The notes: generated from the letters alone by a model not told the origin. Shown: positions 27,369 to 37,258, numbered from the stretch's first letter. The stretch is 64,000 nucleotides of DNA from Crateriforma conspicua (GCF_007752935.1 NZ_CP036319.1:248001-312000), one strand, 5' to 3'. Translations and numbers: made by a program.

Positions 27369-27454
27369 CAATGCGTCGCACCGGAGACGCGGTGGATAGT
27401 TTTTTCGTGAATGCAATGTTCTCTCCCGCGTCCCGGTGGACGCGACCGTTACAC
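27363..27454 (+). other. attC of cassette 40
   Basis: R'' GGATAAC, R' GTTACAC, 92 nt. Confidence 0.93.
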
Positions 27455-28017
27455 GGGGTTGGCTCTGATCGGCATCAAGCTTTGATTTTCGGATGCGCGG
27501 TCGGCCGGCTTTGATGGTGAATCAAGATCGAATGCGGTGTCATGATTGGCTGTGTCGCGAAACACATTGGTCGTGCTCGGTCTTTCGCCGATTCGAAATG
27601 TTGACTGAACGCAGAGACGATCACCACGCACCGACGCGTTGAATCAACTGATACTTCAAGCCGGAAAAGTGTTTGCGTCGGAACGTCGCGATCTTCAAGC
27701 CGCTTCAACCGTTGGTTGCGCGGTCGATGTCGTGAACGTCCTACGTTGCCTGGCCTGTCCTGAATTCCACCGCGGTCTCGGGGCACCCTACGCCGCCGGC
27801 CGCTGGATGTCTTCTTTCCGTGTCTGGCCGTCGGCTCCGGCAACCCCGATCCCGCAACGCTTTGTTCGACATCACAATGAAGAAACTCGATGCTTCAAGC
27901 CTTGCGACGTTGCCGGCTTGATTCGATGTGTAACAATGCGTTCAACCGAAGCGGGGTTGAGCCGTCTTGGACGCTTCGCTGACCACGTTCCCACGCCCCC
28001 GCTCGGTTAACGCGACC
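27448..28017 (+). repeat. Cassette 41: repeated cassette U
   Basis: 570 bp. Near-identical to copies 6 and 71. Because gggttgagcc replaces ggggtgaagcc, the + frame 27639-28010 is 123 codons. Confidence 0.9.
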
Positions 28018-28024
28018 GTTACAC
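27928..28024 (+). other. attC of cassette 41
   Basis: R'' GTGTAAC, R' GTTACAC, 97 nt. Confidence 0.93.
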
Positions 28025-28587
28025 GGGGTCGGCTCTGATCGGCATCAGGCTTTGATTTTCGTGTGCGCGGTCGGCCGGCTTCGATGGTGATTGAAGTTAG
28101 AATGCGGTGTCATGTTTGACCGTGTCGCTGAACACATTGGTCGTGCTCGGACAATAGCCGCTTTGCAATGTTGACTGAACGCAGAGACGATCACCACGTA
28201 CCGACGCTTTGAATCGATTGATGCTTCAAGCTTTGACTTTGTTTGCGTCGGAACGTCGCGATCTTCAAGCCGGTTCGAGCGGTGTTTGCGCGGTCGATTC
28301 GGTGAATGTGCTACGTTGCCTGATTCGTCATGGATTCAACCGCGGTCTCGGGGCTCCCTACGCCGCCGGCCGCTGGGTGTCTTCTTTACGTGTCTGGCCG
28401 CCGGCTCCGGCAACCCCGATCCCGCCACGCTTTGGCCGACTTCGACAGGAAGAAACTCGATGCTTCAAGCCGTGCGACGTTGCCGGCTTGATTCGATGTG
28501 TAACAATGCGTTCAACCGAAGCGGGGTTGTGCCGTCTTGGACGCTTCGCTGACCACGTTCCCACGCCCCCGCTCGGTTAACGCCGCC
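28018..28587 (+). repeat. Cassette 42: repeated cassette U
   Basis: 570 bp, tandem to copy 41 but of the copy-11 type, so the pair is not a simple tandem duplication. + frame 28209-28580. Confidence 0.9.
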
Positions 28588-28594
28588 GTTATCG
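28498..28594 (+). other. attC of cassette 42
   Basis: R'' GTGTAAC, R' GTTATCG, 97 nt. Confidence 0.93.
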
Positions 28595-28864
28595 CGATGA
28601 CACGTTCGAATGCGCGGTCGTAGGTCGCGGTTCAGCAATCGCTTGGAATTGATCTCTTGCCCTTTGCAACGCTAGCACCTGATATAATCTTCTCAGTCGA
28701 GCAATGAGGCGCTCGTGGTGGCGTGTGTCACCCGCGCGGCCGAAGGCCAGACTGACGATGCGCGCAATCAGTCTTCGATCATCCTTCGATCGACCGAATG
28801 CACGTTCAACACGGTTTGTCGTTTGTTTCCCAACTCCGATGTAAATTGGAGCGATAACCATCGC
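28589..28864 (-). CDS. Possible reverse-oriented small protein
   Basis: Cassette 43. The only sizeable frame is on the minus strand (up to 93 codons, starting in the attC). NRVERAFGRSKDDRRL faintly recalls the C-terminal end of IS5-type transposases, but the rest does not. On the + strand a TATAAT at 28683-28688 lacks a good -35. The cassette may instead be gene-less. Confidence 0.3.
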   Translation of the reverse strand, partial: AMVIAPIYIGVGKQTTNRVERAFGRSKDDRRLIARIVSLAFGRAGDTRHHERLIARLRRLYQVLALQRARDQFQAIAEPRPTTAHSNVSSR

Positions 28865-28942
28865 ATGCAACGGAGCGGCGGTGGAGACGATTTTACGAAT
28901 GGACGCTCAACTCCCGCCGCCCGCTGATGCGTGACGTTCCCC
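28852..28942 (+). other. attC of cassette 43
   Basis: R'' CGATAAC, R' GTTCCCC, 91 nt. Cassette start GTTATCGC matches GCGATAAC. Confidence 0.93.
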
Positions 28943-28952
28943 GACGGAGTCT

Positions 28953-29273
28953 TTGGCATTGACTGGATGGCAGCAAATAGCCGAGCAGCGGCAGCGAAAC
29001 AACCGCATCGCATCCGTTGCGATTTTTCTGCCTCTGGGTCTACTGATTTGCGCGATGTACGCTTCAATTCCTCTTCTTGGTCTGACAGCCTTTGCAATAA
29101 TCCCAGCAATTGGCTGGTGTTGCCGACCGCGGTGCCCGTTCTGCACTCGAACACTTGCCCTGTTGTCATCCCAACCGCCTGGAGAGTTCTGTCATCGATG
29201 CGGACGGGCGTTCTCCTCGGATGTTGGTGCAGAGTCACTCCAAGGATCCAACGACTCGGGGTCGCATCGCTAG
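28953..29273 (+). CDS. Small membrane protein with zinc ribbon
   Basis: Cassette 44, 106 residues, TTG start (a second TTG lies two codons on). Two close helices (about 20-55) are followed by CPFC and CHRC pairs (about 61-83), a likely zinc ribbon on the cytoplasmic side. Function unknown. Confidence 0.7.
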   Translation: MALTGWQQIAEQRQRNNRIASVAIFLPLGLLICAMYASIPLLGLTAFAIIPAIGWCCRPRCPFCTRTLALLSSQPPGEFCHRCGRAFSSDVGAESLQGSNDSGSHR

Positions 29274-29383
29274 TTCAATCAATTGGTAAACCAAATTGAG
29301 TTTTCGTAGTTGCCACCGACCGGTGCGTTAAACGACAATTTTGGAGACAGACTGCTACGAATGATTTTGCTCAACATCAGGGC

Positions 29384-29472
29384 GGGGAACCATGCGTTGG
29401 ACCGAAGCAACGCATCCGGCGTTTTGAAATGGAAACCACAATGGCGTTGCTCGGTCAACGCGGACGTTATCC
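29384..29472 (+). other. attC of cassette 44
   Basis: R'' GGGGAAC, R' GTTATCC, 89 nt. Arms GCGTTG-g-ACCGA-a-GCAACGC and GCGTTGC-TCGGT-CAACGC: a different sequence with the same pairing scheme. Confidence 0.94.
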
Positions 29473-29496
29473 GACTGAAGCATCCGCTCTCTCGAC

Positions 29497-29967
29497 ATGA
29501 AACGATTTTCGATCCAGACACTGCTGCTGACCGTTACGCTGATCGGCGTTTCGTTGGGGTGGCTGGCCGAGCGACTACGTGAACCTAACGTTTACTATTT
29601 GCATGTCTACTCAAATCGCTACCATCCGCCTCACGACTCTCGGCACCCAGAACACGCGAGTGAGGAAAGCGTGGTAAACACATGCCTCCTAACCATTGGC
29701 ATTACATCGGATACCCCGTTCCACGCCTACGTGTCAAACAATTACTCACCAACTATTTTGCTAGATGGCAGATTTGAGAAACGCGGCAGTCTTTTCACCG
29801 GACGTGCGTCCGTCTTCATCGAAGACGTTGGAACTGCTTTTGAATGCAACGACATAACTAACCTTCCAATTGACAAGCTGGTTCCATTTTGGGACGACAG
29901 CCATCACATCGCAATATCAACACAACAAGACCCGTACGCGTTGGAGTGGGATGTTGGTAGCTTGTAA
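29497..29967 (+). CDS. Membrane-anchored hypothetical protein
   Basis: Cassette 45, 156 residues, ATG start. N-terminal MKRFSIQTLLLTVTLIGVSL anchor of the planctomycete RFSxxTLL type, then a soluble domain with no known motif, presumably outside the membrane. Confidence 0.75.
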   Translation: MKRFSIQTLLLTVTLIGVSLGWLAERLREPNVYYLHVYSNRYHPPHDSRHPEHASEESVVNTCLLTIGITSDTPFHAYVSNNYSPTILLDGRFEKRGSLFTGRASVFIEDVGTAFECNDITNLPIDKLVPFWDDSHHIAISTQQDPYALEWDVGSL

Positions 29968-29991
29968 CCCCGCTTGTCGATGGCACGCGGC

Positions 29992-30081
29992 GGATAACAA
30001 TGCCGTGCACACGGAGGACGGCATCTCGCGTTTACAAATGGAAAATCAACTCGCCGTCCCCGGTGACGGCTACCGTTACAC
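29992..30081 (+). other. attC of cassette 45
   Basis: R'' GGATAAC, R' GTTACAC, 90 nt. Confidence 0.93.
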
Positions 30082-30644
30082 GGGGTTGGCTCTGATCGGC
30101 ATCAGGCTTTGACTTTCGGGTGCGCGGTCGGCCGGCGTTGATGGTGAATCGAGATCGAATGCGGTGTCATGTTTGCCTGTGTCGCTGAACACATTGGCCG
30201 TGCTCGGTCTTTCGCCGTTTCGCAATGTTGATTGAACGCAGAGACGATCACCACGTACCGACGCTTTGAACCAACCGATACTTCAAGCCGCCAGGGTGTT
30301 TGCGTCGGAACGTCGCGATCTTCAAGCCGGTTCGAGCGGTGTTTGCGCGGTCGATTTGGTGAATGTGCTCCGTTGCCTGATTCGTCCTGAATGCCACCTC
30401 GGTCTCGGGGCACCCTACGCCGGCGGCCGCTGGATGTCTTCTTTTCGTGTCTGGCCGCCGGCTTCGGAAACCCCGATCCCGCAACGCTTTGGTCGGCTTC
30501 GGCGAAAAGAAACTCGATGCTTCAGGCCGTGCGACGTTGCCGGCCTGATTCGATGTGTAACAATGCGTTCAACCGAAGCGGGGGTGAACCGATTTGGACG
30601 CTTCGCTGACCACGTTTCCACGCCCCCGCTCGGTTAACGCGACC
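30075..30644 (+). repeat. Cassette 46: repeated cassette U
   Basis: 570 bp. Distinct type: head QAARVF, RPECHLGLG, tail LRRKETRCFRP. + frame 30266-30637. Confidence 0.9.
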
Positions 30645-30651
30645 GTTCCCC
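30555..30651 (+). other. attC of cassette 46
   Basis: R'' GTGTAAC, R' GTTCCCC, 97 nt. Confidence 0.93.
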
Positions 30652-30684
30652 GGCGTAAAATCCGCAGCATCTGAACGCACGCCA

Positions 30685-31107
30685 ATGTCAAACGAGCAAT
30701 TTGCATTTCTCCGCCGCAACACATTGCCGACCGCCAAGTCGCTCCAGGCTGCAATTGGAGAGACTCCATTCGCATTAACGCTGGACCCAGCGACTGACAT
30801 AGCAACCGCTGTCGGGTTCGTTCCCTGCACGATCTGTGGTGTCGAATCGGGTGTTGAAATTGACTTTGACGACTCCACCGATCTGCTTGAACAATTCCGT
30901 GAGATGATCGGTGATCGCGACTGCTGCTTGGTCTTTCGCTGGGGTGGCGACATGGCCGAATGCACCTGCGCGATGGTCCTGTCCTACACACTCGCAAAAC
31001 ACTTCGACGCCATCGTGACCTACGATGGTGAACCTCCGTCGGACATCGACACATTTCGCGACGAAACCATCTCAATTCACAAAGATGCTAAGCTGACTTT
31101 GCGGTAA
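30685..31107 (+). CDS. Hypothetical protein
   Basis: Cassette 47, 140 residues, ATG start. Soluble; contains VPCTICGVESGVEIDF and DRDCCLVFRWGGDMAECTCAMV, with several cysteines but no clean zinc-binding spacing. Family not recognised. Confidence 0.7.
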   Translation: MSNEQFAFLRRNTLPTAKSLQAAIGETPFALTLDPATDIATAVGFVPCTICGVESGVEIDFDDSTDLLEQFREMIGDRDCCLVFRWGGDMAECTCAMVLSYTLAKHFDAIVTYDGEPPSDIDTFRDETISIHKDAKLTLR

Positions 31108-31118
31108 CGGAGGATTGC

Positions 31119-31209
31119 GGGGAACAATCGGATGCACGACGAGTCGCCGAGTCGTCGTTTTTGAGGTGGAAGATCTCGCGCGGCGACCGCGTGATCCGTA
31201 GCGTTACAC
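31119..31209 (+). other. attC of cassette 47
   Basis: R'' GGGGAAC, R' GTTACAC, 91 nt. Confidence 0.93.
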
Positions 31210-31772
31210 GGGGTTGGCTCTGATCGGCATCAGGCTTTGGCTTTCGGGTGCGCGGTCGGCCGACTTTGATAGTTAATCAAGATCGATTGCGGTGTCATGA
31301 TTGGCTGTGTCGCGAAACACATTGGTCGTGCTCAGTCTTTCGCCGCTTCGCAACGTTGACTGAATGCTGAGACGATCACCACGTACCGACGCATTGAATC
31401 GATTGATGCTTCCATCCGCCAAAGTATTTGCGTCGGAACGTCGCGATCTTCAAGCCGGTTCAAGCGTTGTTGCCGCGGTCGATTTGGTGAATGTGCTACG
31501 TTGCTTGACTCGTCTGGAATTCCACCGCGGTCTCGGGGCACCCTACGCCGCCGGCCGCTGGATGTCTTCTTTTCGTGTCTGGCCGCCGGCTTCGGAAACC
31601 CCGATCCCGCCACGCTTTGGTCGACATCACAAAGAAAAAACTCGATGCTTCAAGCCGTGCGACGTTGCCGGCTTGATTCGATGTGTAACAATGCGTTCAA
31701 CCGAAGCGGGGTTGTGCCGTCTTGGACGCTTCGCTGACCACGTTCCCACGCCCCCGCTCGGTTAACGCCGCC
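31203..31772 (+). repeat. Cassette 48: repeated cassette U
   Basis: 570 bp. Left two thirds as copy 2 (PSAKVF, VVAAVDLV), right part of the PPASETPIPPRF / HHKEKTRCFKP type: a mosaic. + frame 31394-31765. Confidence 0.9.
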
Positions 31773-31779
31773 GTTACAC
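31683..31779 (+). other. attC of cassette 48
   Basis: R'' GTGTAAC, R' GTTACAC, 97 nt. Confidence 0.93.
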
Positions 31780-32342
31780 GGGGTCCGCTCTGATCGGCAT
31801 CAGGCTTTGACTTTCGGGTGCGCGGTCGGCCGGCTTTGATGGTGAATGAAGATCGAACGCGGTGTCATGATTGGATTTGTCGCCGAACGCATTGGTCGTG
31901 CTCGGTCTTTCGCCGCATCACAATGTTGACTGAATGCAGAGACGATCACCACGTACCGACGCTTTGAATCAACTGACACTTCAAGCCGGCAAAGTCTTTG
32001 CGTCGGAACGTCGCGATCTTCAAGCCGGTTCCGGCGTTGTTTGCGCGGTCAATTTGGTGAATGTGCTACGTTGCCTGACTCGACCTGAATTCCACCGCGG
32101 TCTCGGGGCTCCCTACGCCGCCGGCCGCTGGATGTCTTCTTTACGTGTCTGGCCGTCGGCTCCGGCAACCCCGATCCCGCAACGCTTTGTTCGACATCAC
32201 AATGAAGAAACTCGATGCTTCAAGCCGTGCGACGTTGCCGGCTTGATTCGATGTGTAACAATGCGTTCAACCGAAGCGGGGTTGAGCCGTTTTGGACGCT
32301 TCGCTGACCACGTTTCCGCGCCCCCGCTCGGTTAACGCCGCC
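31773..32342 (+). repeat. Cassette 49: repeated cassette U
   Basis: 570 bp, tandem to copy 48. Head QAGKVF, GVVCAVNLV (shared with copy 52), tail HHNEETRCFKP. + frame 31964-32335. Confidence 0.9.
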
Positions 32343-32349
32343 GTTCGTC
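32253..32349 (+). other. attC of cassette 49
   Basis: R'' GTGTAAC, R' GTTCGTC, 97 nt. Confidence 0.93.
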
Positions 32350-32378
32350 GACAATGCACAGGAACTCCACAACGCTCT

Positions 32379-32627
32379 ATGACTGAAGCTGGTGACTCAT
32401 CGTCTGCAAATTGCCCACGTTACCTAAGCCTGGTGCGTTTCGACTTCGGCTCTGTCCCAAGCGACTACCACGCGAAATATCCATTCACGGATTCCCGTAC
32501 TTACATCTTCTTCGGCGAGATCCCGAACATGACAGGGCATTGCGTCGTTGCCGACCATCAGACGGGCCAATTGTTTTCCGGATACCATACCGAAAATTTC
32601 GTTGAACTGGCGGAGGATGAAACGTGA
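32379..32627 (+). CDS. Small hypothetical protein
   Basis: Cassette 50, 82 residues, ATG start (the frame is open upstream into the previous attC, so the first ATG within the cassette was used). Soluble; YIFFGEIPNMTGHCVVADHQTGQ looks like a beta-rich SMI1/Imm-type fragment, but this is not firm. Confidence 0.6.
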   Translation: MTEAGDSSSANCPRYLSLVRFDFGSVPSDYHAKYPFTDSRTYIFFGEIPNMTGHCVVADHQTGQLFSGYHTENFVELAEDET

Positions 32628-32700
32628 ACAATCTGCGTCAGCCGCCGAAAGCGTACTCGTGGACGATCCGTTTTGCTTTTTGCTCCATGAGTTCGGAAGC

Positions 32701-32791
32701 GACGAACCAAACGATGCAACCGAGCGGCGAAGTCGGGCGTTTTTGAAGTGGTGAGTCTTCCGTCGCCGCCGGCTGATCGTAACCGTTCGCC
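32701..32791 (+). other. attC of cassette 50
   Basis: R'' GACGAAC, R' GTTCGCC, 91 nt. Cassette start GTTCGTCG matches CGACGAAC. Confidence 0.93.
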
Positions 32792-32799
32792 GACGCAAG

Positions 32800-33126
32800 A
32801 TGGACGCTGACGACAAACGCAAAGTCCTTGCCGACCGCCTCGCCGAGTTTCGCGATTGGTCGTACGACACTCTCGCTGCGGAGATCGACCGGACCCGCAA
32901 AGCACATGACTGTCTGCACCACACCGAAGGCGTATTCGGCGATGGCACCGAATACCAGTTGGAATTCAACGTCTTCTGGGATGACAAACGTGGTGGTGAC
33001 ATTCGCGTCTGCGGCGACATCTCGACCGAACCACAGCGACGATTGTTTCGGATTCTGCCCATTCACTTGCCCGATGCCACCGATTCGTTCATCATGGCAC
33101 CCGACGGATCATTCGTCGGCGAATAG
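32800..33126 (+). CDS. Hypothetical protein
   Basis: Cassette 51, 108 residues, ATG start nine bases after R'. Soluble; a helical N-terminus followed by strands (YQLEFNVFWDDKRGGDIRVCGDI, within 20-residue pieces) and a C-terminal FIMAPDGSFVGE. Family not recognised. Confidence 0.7.
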   Translation: MDADDKRKVLADRLAEFRDWSYDTLAAEIDRTRKAHDCLHHTEGVFGDGTEYQLEFNVFWDDKRGGDIRVCGDISTEPQRRLFRILPIHLPDATDSFIMAPDGSFVGE

Positions 33127-33195
33127 GGCCGCGTCCCGGTCCGTGATGCCGCATTCAGCCTCAAGTTGGTTACGGCACACAAGACGCACAAAGGC

Positions 33196-33285
33196 GGCGA
33201 ACCATGCCGTGCACCGGAGCGGCGTCAGTGCGTTTTCTTGATGGTTAATTCTACTCTCGCCGCCCGGTGACGGCGGACGTTACAC
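33196..33285 (+). other. attC of cassette 51
   Basis: R'' GGCGAAC, R' GTTACAC, 90 nt. Confidence 0.93.
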
Positions 33286-33848
33286 GGTGTTGGCTCTGAT
33301 CGGCATCAAGCTTTGATGTTCGTTTGCGCGGTCGGCCGGCTTTGGTGGTGAATCAAGATCGAATGCGGTGAGATGCGTGGCTTTGTCGTGAAACGCTTTG
33401 GCCGTGATCGGTCGATGTCCGCATCACAATGTTGACTCAATGCAGAGACGATCACCACGTACCGACGCTTTGAATCAACTGACACTTCAAGCCGGCAAAG
33501 TCTTTGCGTCGGAACGTCGCGATCTTCAAGCCGGTTCGAGCGTTGTTTGCGCGGTCAATTTGGTGAATGTGCTACGTTGCCTGACTCGACCTGAATTCCA
33601 CCGCGGTCTCGGGGCTCCCTACGCCGCCGGCCGCTGGATGTCTTCTTTACGTGTCTGGCCGCCGGCTCCGGCAACCCCGATCCCGCAATGCTTTGGCCGA
33701 CGTCACGATGAAGAAACTGGATGCTTCAGGCTGTGCGACGTTGTCGGCTTGATTCGATGTGTAACAATGCGTTCAACCGAAGCGGGGTTGAGCCGTCTTG
33801 GACGCTTCGCTGACCACGTTTCCACGCCCCCGCTCGGTTAACGCCGCC
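33279..33848 (+). repeat. Cassette 52: repeated cassette U
   Basis: 570 bp. Head as copy 49; distinct left end (ATGTTCGTTTGCGC) and tail RHDEETGCFRLCDVVG. + frame 33470-33841. Confidence 0.9.
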
Positions 33849-33855
33849 GTTCGCC
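33759..33855 (+). other. attC of cassette 52
   Basis: R'' GTGTAAC, R' GTTCGCC, 97 nt. Confidence 0.93.
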
Positions 33856-33875
33856 CACAAAAGAAATCTCGCGAC

Positions 33876-34547
33876 ATGTGGCCTTTCACCAGTAAGCGGA
33901 AAGATGACTTCGCCGCTTTGCTTGAAGGGACGCGGCTTGCCCGGGAAACGCAGTGGTCCCGAGAGTATCGGCGTCCCGATGGCACAAACGCATTACTTGA
34001 CTCACGATTCCGAGATGGATCGGCGACGATTTCGCACCGTCAGCTTTCGACGGATTGGGCGTCGTGGTCCGACGCGGAGAAGCTCGACTTTTGTCAATCC
34101 TTCTGTCATTACCGTGGCCGCAACTTCGCGAAGATGTTGCGATTCATCGTTGACAACGGAAACGACCTAGTGTGGTCAACCATCGCGATGCCCGTCGCAA
34201 TGTCTTTGCCAACAAACGAAGCCGTGGCATTTCTTTGCGACCGTATAGAGAACTCAGAGATCGGCACCAGGGCGAACTACTTCCAGGGTTGCTGGATCAC
34301 GAAATCAAACGACACGGTTCCAACACTCAACGACGCGATTAATCAGATTTGGCGGTCACCCGACCTGATGGTCTCGAATTCAGGTTGCAATTGGGTGACT
34401 CATGACGCGATTTGGTGCATTGATGCGCTTGTGCGTCTCGGCGAACCGAAGGAACAATTGCTGGATCACTACACGCAACTATCGCGGCATCCCACGATGG
34501 GTACACAGGCGGTAAAATGGCTGGCTGAACACTTCAACCAAGGATAG
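33876..34547 (+). CDS. Hypothetical protein, HEAT-like
   Basis: Cassette 53, 223 residues from the first ATG inside the cassette. Soluble, largely helical; residues from about 75 read as helical hairpins (FAKMLRFIVDNGND, TNEAVAFLCDRIENS, HDAIWCIDALVRLGEP). Family not recognised. Confidence 0.7.
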   Translation: MWPFTSKRKDDFAALLEGTRLARETQWSREYRRPDGTNALLDSRFRDGSATISHRQLSTDWASWSDAEKLDFCQSFCHYRGRNFAKMLRFIVDNGNDLVWSTIAMPVAMSLPTNEAVAFLCDRIENSEIGTRANYFQGCWITKSNDTVPTLNDAINQIWRSPDLMVSNSGCNWVTHDAIWCIDALVRLGEPKEQLLDHYTQLSRHPTMGTQAVKWLAEHFNQG

Positions 34548-34638
34548 GGCGAACCATGCGATGAACCGAAGTCGCGGAGTCGCCGTTTTTGACAATGGAA
34601 AATCAACCGCCGCGACTCGGTTATCGCGGACGTTACAC
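34548..34638 (+). other. attC of cassette 53
   Basis: R'' GGCGAAC, R' GTTACAC, 91 nt. Cassette start GTTCGCCC matches GGGCGAAC. Confidence 0.93.
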
Positions 34639-35201
34639 GGGGTCCGCTCTGATCGGCATCAGGCTTTGACTTTCGGGTGCGCGGTCGGCCGGCGTTGATG
34701 GTGAATCGAGATCGAATGCGGTGTCATGTTTGCCTGTGTCGCTGAACACATTGGCCGTGCTCGGTCTTTCGCCGATTCGCAATGTTGACTGAACGCAGAG
34801 ACGATCACCACGTACCGACGCTTTGAATCGATTGGCAGTTCAAGCCGTGAGTCTGTTTGCGTCGGAACGTCGCGATCTTCAAGCCGGTTCAAGCGTTGTT
34901 GGCGCGGTCGATTTGGTGAATGTGCTACGTTGCTTGACTCGTCTGGAATTCCGCCGCGGTCTCGGGGCACCCTTCGCCGTCGGCCGCTGGATGTCTTCTT
35001 TTCGTGTCTGGCCGCCGGCTTCGGAAACCCCGATCCCGCAACGCTTTGGTCGGCTTCGAACGGAAGAAACACGATGCTTCGAGCCGTGCGACGTTGCCGG
35101 CTTGATTCGATGTGTAACAATGCGTTCAACCGAAGCGGGGTTGAGCCGTCTTAGACGCTTCGCTGACCACGTTTCCAAGCCCCCGCTCGGTTAACGCGAC
35201 C
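34632..35201 (+). repeat. Cassette 54: repeated cassette U
   Basis: 570 bp. Identical in translation to copy 63 and close to copy 22. + frame 34823-35194; minus frame 35129-34659 open. Confidence 0.9.
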
Positions 35202-35208
35202 GTTACCC
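35112..35208 (+). other. attC of cassette 54
   Basis: R'' GTGTAAC, R' GTTACCC, 97 nt. Confidence 0.93.
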
Positions 35209-35217
35209 GACTGAAGT

Positions 35218-35652
35218 ATGGACGACTGGCTCGAACTCGAACGCTTGCACTTTGCCGCCGGTGACGGCGACCTTGCCGCAGTTCAATCGCTTTTGGCTGA
35301 CGGTCGAGACGTGAACGCAAAAGACTCTGATCTCGCGCTAACTCCATTGCACTACGCCGCTGCCGGCGAACACGTTGACATCGTGCGGTTCCTGATTGCA
35401 AACGGAGCCGATGTAAATGCGATTGACGAGGCGACCGCTGGTGACACACCACTCGGACATGTTGCCCAGGAATGCTCTCTCTCGATGGCAAAGACTCTGC
35501 TCGATTCCGGGGCGAACCCGCTGATTCCAGGGGGGATGCAACTTACACCACTTCACCGAGCAGAACGTCGGAAACGTCCCGATGGTCGCCAAGTCTACGA
35601 TCTATTGCTTGATGTGGCCCGCACTCGATTCCACTACCATGGGGGCGGGTAA
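35218..35652 (+). CDS. Ankyrin-repeat protein
   Basis: Cassette 55, 144 residues, ATG start. Three to four ankyrin repeats fill the protein: LHFAAGDGDLAAVQSLLADG, TPLHYAAAGEHVDIVRFLIA, then DTPLGHVAQECSLSMAKTLL and LTPLHRAERRK. No other domain. Likely a small binding protein. TAA stop in R''. Confidence 0.85.
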   Translation: MDDWLELERLHFAAGDGDLAAVQSLLADGRDVNAKDSDLALTPLHYAAAGEHVDIVRFLIANGADVNAIDEATAGDTPLGHVAQECSLSMAKTLLDSGANPLIPGGMQLTPLHRAERRKRPDGRQVYDLLLDVARTRFHYHGGG

Positions 35653-35738
35653 CCATGCGATGATACGGAGCGGCGGTGGTCACCGTTTTCGCGATGACTA
35701 AATCACTCGCCGCCGCCCGCATATCGCTACCGTTACAC
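35647..35738 (+). other. attC of cassette 55
   Basis: R'' GGGTAAC, R' GTTACAC, 92 nt. Confidence 0.93.
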
Positions 35739-36301
35739 GGGGTCGGCTCTGATCGGCATCAGGCTTTGATTTTCGTGTGCGCGGTCGGCCGGCTTCGATG
35801 GTGATTGAAGTTAGAATGCGGTGTCATGTTTGACCGTGTCGCTAAACACATTGGTCGTGCTCGGACAATAGCCGCTTTGCAATGTTGACTGAACGCAGAG
35901 ACGATCACCACGTACCGACGCTTTGAATCGATTGATGCTTCAAGCTTTGACTTTGTTTGCGTCGGAACGTCGCGATCTTCAAGCCGGTTCGAGCGGTGTT
36001 TGCGCGGTCGATTCGGTGAATGTGCTACGTTGCCTGATTCGTCATGGATTCAACCGCGGTCTCGGGGCTCCCTACGCCGCCGGCCGCTGGGTGTCTTCTT
36101 TACGTGTCTGGCCGCCGGCTCCGGCAACCCCGATCCCGCCACGCTTTGGCCGACTTCGACAGGAAGAAACTCGATGCTTCAAACCGTGCGACGTTGCCGG
36201 CTTGATTCGATGTGTAACAATGCGTTCAACCGAAGCGGGGTTGAGCCGTCTTGGACGCTTCGCTGACCACGTTTCCACGCCCCCGCTCGGTTAACGCGAC
36301 C
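35732..36301 (+). repeat. Cassette 56: repeated cassette U
   Basis: 570 bp. Near-identical to copies 11 and 42. + frame 35923-36294. Confidence 0.9.
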
Positions 36302-36308
36302 GTTCGCC
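36212..36308 (+). other. attC of cassette 56
   Basis: R'' GTGTAAC, R' GTTCGCC, 97 nt. Confidence 0.93.
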
Positions 36309-36340
36309 GACATGTACCGATACTCTACTGGTCACGCTGA

Positions 36341-36853
36341 TTGATACGTCGCTACATCATCTTCGCTTCACTACTTGTGGCAGCTTGGGTTGTGATGACC
36401 TTCACACACGAATGCGGACACATTGTCGGCGGCATGACTTGCGGTGCGACGTTGACCGACTTCGATCTCGCACCGTGGCGCATGCCGTATAGCTTGCATT
36501 CGCCTGATCCGCACCCACTTGTGACCCTGTGGGCTGGTCCATTGCTCGGTATCGCTGTACCCCTAGTTGCTGCAACAATTGTGCGCAAACGCTGGGCGTG
36601 GTTTATCGCTGACTTTTGCTTAATCGCGAATGGCGGCTACCTCGCATTGGCTTGGCTGTCGGGCGACCGCTTTCTCGACACGCCTCGGCTGCTTGCCGCA
36701 GGGGCGCATCCCGCATCAATCGTGGTATATTGTTCGGTGACGATCGGCCTTGGTTACGTTTGGTTCCGGTCTGACTGCGTTCACTTTCTTACACCGCAAT
36801 CAGAGAGCGGCGAACCATGCCGTGCACCGGAGCGGCGTCAACGCGTTTCCTGA
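36341..36853 (+). CDS. M50-like membrane metalloprotease (copy 2)
   Basis: Cassette 57, 170 residues, TTG start. Diverged homologue of cassette 16: same length, HECGH at 23-27 in place of HEFGH, same WAGPLLG segment. Codons for the stretch TLTDFDLAPWRMPYSLHSPD differ only at silent sites between the two, showing selection on the protein. The two attC sites are closely related. Confidence 0.75.
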   Translation: MIRRYIIFASLLVAAWVVMTFTHECGHIVGGMTCGATLTDFDLAPWRMPYSLHSPDPHPLVTLWAGPLLGIAVPLVAATIVRKRWAWFIADFCLIANGGYLALAWLSGDRFLDTPRLLAAGAHPASIVVYCSVTIGLGYVWFRSDCVHFLTPQSESGEPCRAPERRQRVS

Positions 36854-36896
36854 TGGTTGGTTTTCTCTCGCCGCCCGGTGACGGCGGACGTTATCC
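36809..36896 (+). other. attC of cassette 57
   Basis: R'' GGCGAAC, R' GTTATCC, 88 nt. Confidence 0.93.
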
Positions 36897-36936
36897 GACT
36901 GACGCGTCCAACATTACTCTCCCAATTGAAAATCCA

Positions 36937-37188
36937 ATGCGACCTAACTCCGACATGTCCCGCCGCCCGGATTCACCGACCGCTCGGATTCGAGACGCTG
37001 GGCAAGGGCGGTGGGCAATGCTGATGGTCGCGTTGATCGGCATGGTGCTCGTTGTGCTTGGTCTGATTCAAGCCTTAGACACTGCGGGCGATTCATCAAT
37101 TCTGTACCGAGGATGGTCCACCATCGTATTTGGGATCTCGATCGTGATCCTTTCGCATTCGACCGGTCGACTCATTCCGAATCGCTAG
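36937..37188 (+). CDS. Small membrane protein (copy 1)
   Basis: Cassette 58, 83 residues, ATG start (a second ATG lies six codons on). Polar arginine-rich N-terminus, then helices at about 27-47 and 58-75. Cassette 75 is an identical copy. Confidence 0.65.
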   Translation: MRPNSDMSRRPDSPTARIRDAGQGRWAMLMVALIGMVLVVLGLIQALDTAGDSSILYRGWSTIVFGISIVILSHSTGRLIPNR

Positions 37189-37258
37189 CCGTCCATTTAC
37201 AACCCGCGTACAGAACGCATGTTCTAGGTGCAGCCGATACGTGTGAAGTCACTACGGC

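Noticed and set aside
28683-28688. TATAAT as a promoter in cassette 43
   Set aside because: No acceptable -35 hexamer at 16-18 bases upstream and no gene clearly downstream.
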